DNA of 64,000 nucleotides, taken from Novosphingobium sp. FSW06-99. GTDB taxonomy: Bacteria > Pseudomonadota > Alphaproteobacteria > Sphingomonadales > Sphingomonadaceae. Location: positions 1-64,000 of the forward strand of contig NZ_KQ954263.1 in NCBI RefSeq assembly GCF_001519065.1, in the 5' to 3' direction. The position numbers and the translations under genes are program-made. Shown piece after piece: positions 54,545 to 62,828 of this stretch. A model generated the notes under the pieces. It saw only the letters and a program-made list of their open reading frames with translations, made no database searches and was not told the origin of the DNA. Each line of letters opens with the position of its first letter. The stretch's first letter is position 1.

Positions 54545-55939
54545 ATGATCAAGGCGGCCGGATGGACGGCACTGGCGATGGTGCTGGCTCCCCAATGCGC
54601 GTGGGCGGATGGTCCATCCGGGCAGGGCGACATCGCGATCACGATCTATGCCAACAATCAGGCGCTGGTGCAGGATGTGCGCAGCATCAGTTTCAACGGC
54701 GGGCGACAGAAAATCGAATTCCGCAATGTTTCTGCCCAGATCCGTCCGGAAACCGCATCGCTGGTCGCGACGGACAGCCAGGTGGTCGAACAGAACTTCG
54801 ACTATGACTTGCTCAGCCCGGCCAAGATCATGGAAAACGCGGTCGGCGAAACCGTAACGCTGGTTCGCACCAATCCGGCCAATGGCGCGGAAACCCGCGA
54901 AACGGCCAAGATCCTGGCGGCCAATGGCGGAGTGGTGCTGCAGATCGGCAATCGCATCGAAGTGTTGCGCGACGATGGTCTGCCGGTGCGGGTGATTTTC
55001 GACCATGTGCCTGAAAACATGCGCGCCGAACCGACCCTGTCGGTCACCGTCGATGCCAGCCCCGGCACGCGTCCGGCGACTTTGCGCTATCTGACGCCGG
55101 GTCTGGGCTGGCGCGCCGACTATGTCGCGCTGTTTGACGAAGCCAAAGGCCAGATCGATGTGCAGGGCTGGATCACGCTGACCAACAATTCGGGCACCAC
55201 TTACACCAACGCCGCAACGCTGCTGGTGGCGGGCAACCCCCGGCTGATCGGCGAAGTCGATCGGGGCAGGGCACCGTTTTCGCCCGAGGGCGATGCCACG
55301 ATGACCGAGGCTGGCAGCGAAAGCGGTACGCGGCAGCGGCTGGGCGACTATTATCTCTATCCACTGGCCGAGCGCACCACGATCGCCAATTTGCAGACCA
55401 AGCAGGTCAGCTTTCTCGACGTGCACGGGGCCCCTGCCACGCACGGGTATGAAATGCGCCTGGGGTGGTTGCAGACCAGCGACCAACCGCTCAGCGCGGC
55501 CACGGTCTATCAGTTTTCGACCGGCAGCAAGGCCGGGCTGGGCGACCAGTTGCCCGCCGGGATCGTGCGCTTTTACATGCGCGACGCCAAAGGGCAGGCA
55601 CAGTTCATCGGCGAACATGCCATCGCGCACACGCCGATGGGGTCACGCCTGTCGATATCCACCGGCGATGCGTTCGATGTGAAGATCAAACCGGTGCTCG
55701 AAAGCCGTACCCGCGAGGGGTCTGGCCACTGGCGCACCGCGATGCGCTATACGCTGACCAACGCGCTGCCCAAACCGGTGACCGTGCGCTTGTTGCAGTC
55801 GGGCCTGTGGGGCGATGTGAAAGTGATCGATGAAAGCCTGAAGAGCACCCGGCCCGATGCCGATACGGCGGAATGGCAGGTGTCGGTCCCGGCCAATGGC
55901 AAGACCGACGTAACCGCCACGTTCGATTCGCGCTGGTAA
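54545..55939 (+). CDS. Secreted DUF4139-family protein, copy 1
   Basis: About 464 residues with a signal peptide (AGWTALAMVLAPQCAWADG). The body is beta-rich and matches DUF4139 (LRYLTPGLGWRADYVALFDE, QGWITLTNNSGTTYTNAATL). No catalytic residues are known for this family; a role in membrane or surface processes is unproved. ATG 54536 is directly adjacent to AGAGG, so ATG 54545 is chosen for spacing. A second DUF4139 gene follows 7 nt later. Confidence 0.85.
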   Translation: MIKAAGWTALAMVLAPQCAWADGPSGQGDIAITIYANNQALVQDVRSISFNGGRQKIEFRNVSAQIRPETASLVATDSQVVEQNFDYDLLSPAKIMENAVGETVTLVRTNPANGAETRETAKILAANGGVVLQIGNRIEVLRDDGLPVRVIFDHVPENMRAEPTLSVTVDASPGTRPATLRYLTPGLGWRADYVALFDEAKGQIDVQGWITLTNNSGTTYTNAATLLVAGNPRLIGEVDRGRAPFSPEGDATMTEAGSESGTRQRLGDYYLYPLAERTTIANLQTKQVSFLDVHGAPATHGYEMRLGWLQTSDQPLSAATVYQFSTGSKAGLGDQLPAGIVRFYMRDAKGQAQFIGEHAIAHTPMGSRLSISTGDAFDVKIKPVLESRTREGSGHWRTAMRYTLTNALPKPVTVRLLQSGLWGDVKVIDESLKSTRPDADTAEWQVSVPANGKTDVTATFDSRW

Positions 55940-55946
55940 TCGGCGG

Positions 55947-57542
55947 ATGCGCTGGCTGGCGCTGATCCTCGCCCCGATCATGGCCCTGTCCGCCGCCACC
56001 CCGGCGGCGGCGCAAGAGGTGCGCGCGGTGGTCGCCTCGGCGCCGGTCGATCGCTCGGTCACGATCTATCGCGCGCCCGATCGCAACGGGGGCGAGATTG
56101 CGTTGTCGTCGCTGGGCGGGTTTGCGGTGATCACCGAAACGCGCGCAGTCGATCTGCCCGCCGGTGAGGCGCGGCTGGCGTTCACCGGTGTGGCCGATGG
56201 CATCGTCGCGGAAAGCGCGCTGGTTGCGGGCCTGCCGGGCGGGGTGATCGAAAAGAACCGCGACGATGCGCTGCTGTCGCCCTCGGCGCTGCTGCGCGCG
56301 GCGGTGGGGCGGACGGTCGATTTGCACCGGGTCGATCGCAAGACCGGCAAGGCGACCGTGACCAGCGCAACAATTGTGTCGGCCAGCGATCAGGGCGTGG
56401 TCTTCGCCACCGACGCCGGAGACGAGGCTTTGCGGTGTTCGGGCATGCCGGAAACCTTTGCTTATGGCGGTGGCGGTGGCGGCGAAGGCCTCAATGCGCA
56501 ACCCACGCTGTCGGTGCTGACACGGTCGCGCGTGCCGGTCCACGCGCTAGTCAAGCTGACCTATATTGCCGAGAATTTTGACTGGAATGCCAATTACATC
56601 GCTCGCATTGGCGATGATGGCAAGACGTTCGACCTGACCGGCTGGATCACGCTGGCCAATGGCAACGGCGTGACATTGACCCAGGCGCGCACGCAGATTG
56701 TCGCAGGCGGGTTGAATCGCGTCTATCTGCAGCGGTTTCTCAACGCCGCGCCGCGCGTGATCGCCCGCTGCTGGCCCATGCAGACCACCAGCGATATCCC
56801 CGAGGCACCGGGCCGCCCCTATGATCTGGTGCATCCCTGGCGCGGCGACGAAGGTGCGGGTCGCGCCGACATCACCGTCACGGCCATGCGCATGTTCAAA
56901 AGCGGCATGGCCGTGCCCGCTCCGGCACCGGCTGCGGCCTCGTTGCCGCCCGAACAGCTTGGCGATCTCAAGCTCTATCGCGTGCCTGAACGCACGACGA
57001 TCGCCGCGCGGCAGATGAAGCAGACCCGGCTGATCGCCCAAACCGCTGCCCCGTTCGAAACCTGGTATCGCGTCGAGGCCGTTCTGGCGCCGTGGCTGGC
57101 CTCGACGCCACCAGTCGCGGCAACCGCGGTGCTGCGCACCACCAATGACCATGCGCATCATCTTGGCCTGCCGCTGCCTGCTGGCCGCGTGCTGGTGGAA
57201 CAGGCCCAGGGCGGGCAAGTCATGATGCTCGGCGAGCCCGCTTTGCGCGATACTGCCGAGGGCGAAAAAATCGAGCTCGTGCTGGGGCCGTCGCCAGACA
57301 TTACGTGCGCCTGGACCCGGTTGCCCGACCAGGCCGGGGGGCGTTCGTTCGATCTGGTCGCCACGCTGAGCAATGCGTCGCCGCGCCAGGCGGCAATTGA
57401 GTTGCGGCTGGTGGCCAATGACGGTTGGTTGATTGCACGCACCAGCGCCGATGCCCCCAAAGTCGATGGCGTGCCGACGGTTCGACTGTCGCTCGCCAGC
57501 GGCGAGGTGCGCTGGATCACCGTGCACTTGTCGCGAAACTGA
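55947..57542 (+). CDS. Secreted DUF4139-family protein, copy 2
   Basis: A 531-residue DUF4139-like protein with signal peptide MRWLALILAPIMALSAATPA. Family motifs ANYIARIGDDGKTFDLTGWI and LKLYRVPERTTIAARQMKQT parallel copy 1 (DYYLYPLAERTTIANLQTKQ), though the sequences differ widely elsewhere. It is in tandem with copy 1 and 82 nt before the DUF1800 gene. Function unknown. Confidence 0.83.
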   Translation: MRWLALILAPIMALSAATPAAAQEVRAVVASAPVDRSVTIYRAPDRNGGEIALSSLGGFAVITETRAVDLPAGEARLAFTGVADGIVAESALVAGLPGGVIEKNRDDALLSPSALLRAAVGRTVDLHRVDRKTGKATVTSATIVSASDQGVVFATDAGDEALRCSGMPETFAYGGGGGGEGLNAQPTLSVLTRSRVPVHALVKLTYIAENFDWNANYIARIGDDGKTFDLTGWITLANGNGVTLTQARTQIVAGGLNRVYLQRFLNAAPRVIARCWPMQTTSDIPEAPGRPYDLVHPWRGDEGAGRADITVTAMRMFKSGMAVPAPAPAAASLPPEQLGDLKLYRVPERTTIAARQMKQTRLIAQTAAPFETWYRVEAVLAPWLASTPPVAATAVLRTTNDHAHHLGLPLPAGRVLVEQAQGGQVMMLGEPALRDTAEGEKIELVLGPSPDITCAWTRLPDQAGGRSFDLVATLSNASPRQAAIELRLVANDGWLIARTSADAPKVDGVPTVRLSLASGEVRWITVHLSRN

Positions 57543-57624
57543 CCACAGCGCAACACGCGGTTCACACCGTGCTAAACTTTGCCGGAGTAGACATCGCGCA
57601 ATCGCCCGTTCGGGACTGGAACAA

Positions 57625-59130
57625 ATGGCCATGATGAAGGCGCGCGCCACGATTGCGGGATTGGCCATGCTGGCAGCCACGGGCGCCAGCGCGGCCACGC
57701 CGCCGCCCGCCGTGATGCGGCTGGCGCTGGCCGAACGGTTGAGCTGGGGCCCGCGCGGTGATGAACCGGACATGCCTGCGGGCGATCCCGTGGCCGCGCT
57801 GGCGGTGCCGGTCGATGCACCATTGCCACCGGCGGCCGCACAGGCGATCGCGGCCATGCGGATCAGCCGCCAGCCGATGGCCGATCTGGTCATGGCGATG
57901 ATGGAGCGCCGGCGCCAGATCAACACGATCGCCGATCCCGAGGCCAAGGCCGCAGCCGACAAGGCCTGGCAGGCCGACATGAACGATCTCTATCGCGAAG
58001 TGCAGACGCGCGACATTCTGCGTGCGCTTTATTCGCCCGCGCAACTGGGCGAACAACTGACCTGGTTCTGGGCCAACCATTTCAGTATCCATGCGCCCAA
58101 GCGTGAAATCCGTGCGATGCTGGGCGGCTGGGACGACACGTTACGCGCGCATGCCCTGGGCAAGTTTCGCGATCTGCTGATGGCCACCGTGATGAGCCCG
58201 GCGATGTTGCAATATCTCGACAACGACCAGAACGCCGCCGGGCATATCAACGAAAACTATGCCCGCGAAATCATGGAATTGCACACCATGGGGGTGGGAT
58301 CGGGCTATAGCCAGAAGGACGTGCAGGAACTGGCCCGCGTGCTGACCGGGGTGGGCGTGCGGTTGACCGCCGATGCGCCGCGCCTGCCGCCCGACAAGGC
58401 GGCTTTTTACATTCGCAACGGGGTGTTCGAATTCAATCCGCAGCGCCACGATTTCGGCGACAAAGTGCTGCTGGGCCAGACCATCCACGGCACCGGCTGG
58501 ACCGAGGTTCAGCGTGCGGTCGCGATCCTGGCCGATCAGGGCGCGACGCGCACGCATGTGTCGCGGCAATTGGCGCTGTTCCTGCTGGGGCGTGATCCGT
58601 CGCCCGCGCTGCTGGGCGCGATGACCGCCGAATGGCAGGCGAGCGACGGCACGATCGCGCGCGTGGTGGCGGTGGTCTTGCGCAGCGACGAATTCCGCGC
58701 CTCGCTGGGCCATGCCTTCAAGGACCCGATGCATTACACGCTGTCGGCGGTGCGCTATGCCTATGGCGGGCGGGTGATCCGCAACGCCGATCCGATCATC
58801 AACTGGCTGCGGCGCATGGACGAGTTGCCCTATGGTCGCGAAACTCCCGATGGCTGGCCGCTTGATGCGGCAGCCTGGACCGGGCCGGGGCAGATGGAAA
58901 CGCGCTTTGAAATCGCCAAGGCGATCGGCAACGGATCGGCCGGGCTGTTCAAGGCGCGCGATCCGGGCGGCACCGACGAACCCGCCTTTCCGCAATTGCA
59001 GAACGCGCTGTGGTTTGCCGGGATGGACCATACCATCGGTGCGCAGACCCGCGCGGTGCTCGATCGCGCATCGTCGTCGCCGCAATGGAACATGCTGCTG
59101 CTCGCCAGCCCCGAATTCATGCGGCGTTAG
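57625..59130 (+). CDS. DUF1800 protein
   Basis: A 501-residue protein with signal peptide (MMKARATIAGLAMLAATGAS). The DUF1800 core includes WFWANHFSIHAPKREIRAML, NENYAREIMELHTMGVGSGY and DPMHYTLSAVRYAYG. The family almost always sits with DUF1501, here 166 nt downstream. The biochemical role is unknown. ATG 57625 or 57631. A long palindromic repeat separates it from DUF1501. Confidence 0.88.
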   Translation: MAMMKARATIAGLAMLAATGASAATPPPAVMRLALAERLSWGPRGDEPDMPAGDPVAALAVPVDAPLPPAAAQAIAAMRISRQPMADLVMAMMERRRQINTIADPEAKAAADKAWQADMNDLYREVQTRDILRALYSPAQLGEQLTWFWANHFSIHAPKREIRAMLGGWDDTLRAHALGKFRDLLMATVMSPAMLQYLDNDQNAAGHINENYAREIMELHTMGVGSGYSQKDVQELARVLTGVGVRLTADAPRLPPDKAAFYIRNGVFEFNPQRHDFGDKVLLGQTIHGTGWTEVQRAVAILADQGATRTHVSRQLALFLLGRDPSPALLGAMTAEWQASDGTIARVVAVVLRSDEFRASLGHAFKDPMHYTLSAVRYAYGGRVIRNADPIINWLRRMDELPYGRETPDGWPLDAAAWTGPGQMETRFEIAKAIGNGSAGLFKARDPGGTDEPAFPQLQNALWFAGMDHTIGAQTRAVLDRASSSPQWNMLLLASPEFMRR

Positions 59131-59150
59131 TATGCGCCGAAACTTGCGTT

Positions 59151-59246
59151 TCGGGAGTCGGCACCGGCCCGCTCCCCCACCCGACCACCCATAGGGTACT
59201 ATCGTAGGGTGGTCGGGTGGGGGAGCGGGCCGGTGCCGACTCCCGA
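59151..59246. repeat. Dispersed palindromic repeat, copy 2 (perfect 40-bp stem)
   Basis: 59151-59190 and 59207-59246 are perfect reverse complements (40 bp) around a 16-nt loop containing CCATAGGGTAC-type sequence. Arms and loop match the repeat at 25582-25651. It lies between the DUF1800 and DUF1501 genes, and an 11-bp hairpin (59244-59270) abuts it. It could act as a transcriptional or mRNA-stability element in this operon. Confidence 0.85.
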
Positions 59247-59270
59247 TATTCCGGCCTTGCCGGAATATCG
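59244..59270. other. Second hairpin next to the palindromic repeat
   Basis: CGATATTCCGG (59244-59254) pairs perfectly with CCGGAATATCG (59260-59270), loop CCTTG. It lies 26 nt before the DUF1501 start and may affect access to its ribosome-binding site (AGGGAGA). The GATATTCC motif also occurs in the element at 1-289. Confidence 0.45.
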
Positions 59271-59295
59271 GCGCAGAAACCTAGGGAGACCATCC

Positions 59296-60507
59296 ATGCT
59301 TGATCGCCGTACAGTTCTAACCGGTGGAGCGGGGATTGCCTTGCTTGGGGGCAGGGCGATGGCGGTGCCTGCAGCATCAGGCACGCGGTTCCTGCTGGTG
59401 TTCCTGCGCGGGGCCTATGATGCGGCCAATATCGTCGCGCCCACAGGCAATGCCTTTTATCACGAGGCGCGCCCGACAATCGCGCTCGCCGCGCCCGATC
59501 CGGCCAATCCGCAGGCGGCACTGCGGCTTGATGCCGACTGGAGCCTGCACCCGGCCCTGCGCGACTCGATCGCGCCGCTGTGGCAATCGCGCCAGATCGC
59601 GTTTGTGCCGTTCGCCGGCACCGACGACATGAGCCGCAGCCATTTCGAGACGCAGGATACCATCGAGATGGGGCAGCCGATCACCGGGCCGCGCCAGTTT
59701 CAGTCAGGTTTCATGGGGCGGCTGGCGGGGGTGCTGGGCAAGGGCGGCAATGGTGCAATCGCGTTTTCCGACCGTCTGCCGCTGACGATGCGCGGCGGGC
59801 CGATGATCCCCAATCTGGCCTTGGGTGGCAATGGCAAGCCGCCGATCGATGATGGCGAAACTGCGATGATCGCGGCGATGTACCGGGGCCAGCATCTGGG
59901 CGCGGTCGATCTCGATGCGGCGGTCCACGCCGGGTTCGCCGCGCGCGATACGGTGTGGCACACCATCGATGACGAGATGAAGGCCGCCGGGCGCGGCGCG
60001 ATCGCCGCGCGCGGGTTCGAGGCGGCGGCACAGCGCATCGGTGTGGTCATGCGCGATCGGTATAATCTGGCGTTCGTCGATGTCGGCGGCTGGGATACCC
60101 ATGTCAACCAGGGCGGCGCGACCGGGCAACTGGCCGGGCGCATCGGCGAACTGGGCCGGGGGCTGGCCGCCTATGCCCAGGCGCTCGGCCCGCAGGCGTG
60201 GCAGCAGACGGTGGTGGTGGTCGTGTCCGAATTCGGGCGGACGTTCCGCGAAAACGGCAATCGCGGCACCGACCACGGCCACGGCAGTGTCTATTGGGTG
60301 CTGGGCGGTGGGGTCAGCGGTGGGCGCATGGTGGGCCCGCAAGTGCGGATCGCACCCGAAACGCTCAACCAGAACCGCGACCTGCCGGTGCTAACCGATT
60401 ATCGCGCGCTGATCGGCGGGCTGTGGCAACGCCAGTATGGCCTGACCCGGGCGCAACTGGCGACAGTCTTTCCTGGCACTGTCCCCGCGCGACTCGACCT
60501 CATTTAG
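59296..60507 (+). CDS. DUF1501 protein with twin-Arg signal
   Basis: A 403-residue protein starting MLDRRTVLTGGAGIALLGGR, a twin-Arg-type signal with RR then a hydrophobic stretch. DUF1501 segments: FLRGAYDAANIVAPTGNAFY, DTHVNQGGATGQLAG and VSEFGRTFRENGNRGTDHGH (the last typical of a sulfatase/phosphatase-like fold). AGGGAG before ATG 59296 rules out an upstream in-frame start at 59209, which would lie in the repeat. It is the partner of DUF1800. Confidence 0.9.
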   Translation: MLDRRTVLTGGAGIALLGGRAMAVPAASGTRFLLVFLRGAYDAANIVAPTGNAFYHEARPTIALAAPDPANPQAALRLDADWSLHPALRDSIAPLWQSRQIAFVPFAGTDDMSRSHFETQDTIEMGQPITGPRQFQSGFMGRLAGVLGKGGNGAIAFSDRLPLTMRGGPMIPNLALGGNGKPPIDDGETAMIAAMYRGQHLGAVDLDAAVHAGFAARDTVWHTIDDEMKAAGRGAIAARGFEAAAQRIGVVMRDRYNLAFVDVGGWDTHVNQGGATGQLAGRIGELGRGLAAYAQALGPQAWQQTVVVVVSEFGRTFRENGNRGTDHGHGSVYWVLGGGVSGGRMVGPQVRIAPETLNQNRDLPVLTDYRALIGGLWQRQYGLTRAQLATVFPGTVPARLDLI

Positions 60508-60581
60508 GCGGCTTTTCAAAGCGGGGTTTCGCGACTACCGCTGCGCGGTCTGTCCCCGATTCAGCCGAGCGAGCCCCGCGC

Positions 60582-61346
60582 ATGATCACCGCCACCCAAT
60601 TGCCGTTTGGCCTGTTGCTGCTTGCCGCGATCTGGGCGGGTGCGCAAAACCAGCTTGCCGGTGGGGGATCGTTCATCACGCTGCCGGCACTGATGCTGAC
60701 CGGGATGGACGCGCGCGCGGCCAATATCACGTCGACGGTGGCGCTGTTTCCGGGGCAGGTGGCGGGCGGCTGGATGGGCCGGGCGCATGCGTCCGGCACG
60801 GCCAGCCTGTCGTTGCGCGCGCTGATCGGGCTCAGCCTGATCGGGGGGGTGATCGGCGCGGTGCTGTTGCTGCTGACCCCGTCGGACGTGTTTGCCCGCA
60901 TGGTGCCGTGGCTGGTGCTGTTTGCCACGGTCGCCTTTGCGTGGGGTTCGTTCTTTCGCAAACCGGTTGCAGAAGGCGAAGAGGCCAAGCCGCTCGGGAC
61001 AATGGCCGCGGGTACGATCCAGCTCGGCATTGCGATCTATGGCGGCTATTTCGGCGGCGGCATCGGCTTTCTGATGCTGGCGGCGCTGGCGCTCAGCCGG
61101 GTGCCGGTGCGTGCGGCCGCTTCGACCAAGAATGTGCTGGCAGGCGTGATGAACCTGACTGCGGTGCTGATCTTCCTCGGATCCGGGCAGGTGCACTGGC
61201 TGGCGATGGTGGTGGCAATGGTCGGCGCGCTGTCGGGTAGCTGGCTGGGCGCGCATATGCTGGCCCGGGTCAATGAACGGGCGCTGCGGTTTGTTGTCGT
61301 GGCGATCGGCATCGCGTTGACGATCGCGCTATTCCGGGTGTCCTGA
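60582..61346 (+). CDS. TauE/SafE-family membrane transporter
   Basis: A 254-residue protein with about eight membrane helices (QLPFGLLLLAAIWAGAQNQL; AGTIQLGIAIYGGYFGGGIG). The tandem GGGSFITLP and GGYFGGGIGFLMLAAL motifs mark TauE/SafE anion exporters, thought to move sulfite or organosulfur compounds. It follows DUF1501 by 74 nt. Its 3' end overlaps the convergent MFS gene by 18 nt. Confidence 0.88.
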   Translation: MITATQLPFGLLLLAAIWAGAQNQLAGGGSFITLPALMLTGMDARAANITSTVALFPGQVAGGWMGRAHASGTASLSLRALIGLSLIGGVIGAVLLLLTPSDVFARMVPWLVLFATVAFAWGSFFRKPVAEGEEAKPLGTMAAGTIQLGIAIYGGYFGGGIGFLMLAALALSRVPVRAAASTKNVLAGVMNLTAVLIFLGSGQVHWLAMVVAMVGALSGSWLGAHMLARVNERALRFVVVAIGIALTIALFRVS

Positions 61347-62633
61347 CCCGCGCCATTGCAGCGGGCGGATCGGCCCGGTCAACAGGCCCCACGCGGCAAG
61401 TCCGACCAGCGACAGCAGCGCGGGCACCAGAAACGCCATGCGGTATGATCCGGTCTGCGCGACGATCAGCCCGGTGGCGAGCGGTGCGGCGACGCCCGAC
61501 AGGTTGGTGATCAGATTCTGCGCGCCCATCCAGCGCCCGGCGGCGGCGGGCCCGGCCAGGATCTGCCCGGCGGCAAAGTTGATCGTGCTCATCCACCCTG
61601 CGCCGAACGCCGCCGCGCCCAGCCACACCACCACCCAGCCATGCGGCGCGAACGTGGCGCCCAGCATCATCAGCCCGCACCCGCCCATGCCGCCCTGCAT
61701 ATAGCGTTTGCGCACGGCGCTTTCGTCCTGCCCCTGGGCGATGGCGCGGTCTGACAGCACCCCGCTCAAGGCGCTGCCCAAAGCCTGGCAACACGGAATG
61801 GCGGCGCCGATCCAGGCCATGCGGATCAGGCTGTCGTGTTCGCCATTGACCAGAAACGTCGGCAGCCATGTCATCAGCAGATAGGGCGGATAGGCATAGC
61901 AGAACCCGCCCAGGCCCATCCCCCACAACGCGCGGCGCGACAGGATTTCGCCCCAGCCCGGCCCCGACTTGCGCAAAATTGCGGGCGCAACGGTCGGCTG
62001 GGGCAGGGGGGTGGCAAACCACGCCGGCAGCCACAGCAACGAGGCCGCACCCAGCACCCAGAACACCGGGGGCCAGCCGAACCGCGCCAGGATCAGCCCG
62101 CCGATCAACGTGCCGACCACCGGGCCCAGCGCCATCGCCGCCGATATCGCGCCATTGGCCTGCCCGCGCTGATGCGGCGGGGCATGTTCGGACAGCAACC
62201 GGGCGTTGGCGGGATAGATCACGCTTTCGCCCAGCCCGGTCAACATGCGCAGCGCAAACAGGCTGACAAAGCCGCCCGCCAGCCCGCACAGCATCGTCGC
62301 CAGCGACCAGGCCAGCAGCGCAATGGCCAGCACGCGGCGGATCGGCCAGCGCTGCACCGCCATGCCCGCCAGCGGTTGCGCCAGCGAATAGCTCCAGAAA
62401 AACGCGGATAGCAGCAGGCCGAGGCGCGCCGGGCCGATCGCCAGTTGCCGGCTTAACAACGGGGCGGCCACCGCCAGACTGCCACGATCGGCATAGTTGA
62501 CCAGCATTGCCAGCGCCAGCATCAGCACCAGCCGTCGCGACAGCCTTTGCGACGGCCTTTGCGACAAGGCGTGATCGGCCAATGGCCCGGGCGTTTCCCC
62601 TGGCGTTTCCCCCGTCAATGCCGCCTGCGCCAT
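61329..62633 (-). CDS. MFS transporter
   Basis: A 434-residue, 12-helix transporter. The first cytoplasmic loop reads PLAGMAVQRWPIRRVLAIAL, a variant of the MFS GxLaDrxGrr motif. LGESVIYPANARLLSEHAPP resembles the anion:cation symporter group (phthalate/glucarate-like). GGGGGAGGG sits before ATG 62633. Substrate unknown. Convergent with the TauE-like gene, divergent from the chemoreceptor. Confidence 0.87.
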   Translation of the reverse strand: MAQAALTGETPGETPGPLADHALSQRPSQRLSRRLVLMLALAMLVNYADRGSLAVAAPLLSRQLAIGPARLGLLLSAFFWSYSLAQPLAGMAVQRWPIRRVLAIALLAWSLATMLCGLAGGFVSLFALRMLTGLGESVIYPANARLLSEHAPPHQRGQANGAISAAMALGPVVGTLIGGLILARFGWPPVFWVLGAASLLWLPAWFATPLPQPTVAPAILRKSGPGWGEILSRRALWGMGLGGFCYAYPPYLLMTWLPTFLVNGEHDSLIRMAWIGAAIPCCQALGSALSGVLSDRAIAQGQDESAVRKRYMQGGMGGCGLMMLGATFAPHGWVVVWLGAAAFGAGWMSTINFAAGQILAGPAAAGRWMGAQNLITNLSGVAAPLATGLIVAQTGSYRMAFLVPALLSLVGLAAWGLLTGPIRPLQWRGSGHPE

Positions 62634-62828
62634 GGCACCCTCCCCCAGGGTTGAAGCGTGCAGGATTTCAGGGACTGCCGGTCTGGTCAAGGGACCCGTG
62701 GCACCCTTTGCAGCCTGATCGATTGTCGCTGGGGCGTTACCGGATCGCAGGGTGAATCCAGTAGGGCATGCTTGATCGCGATTTAAGCACCCCGTGCGCA
62801 TGGAGGACACTAGCGAAAGTGGGACACC

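Noticed and set aside
59151..59246. Inverted repeats as transposon ends or CRISPR
   Set aside because: Only a short loop separates the arms, with no transposase gene and no regular spaced repeat array.
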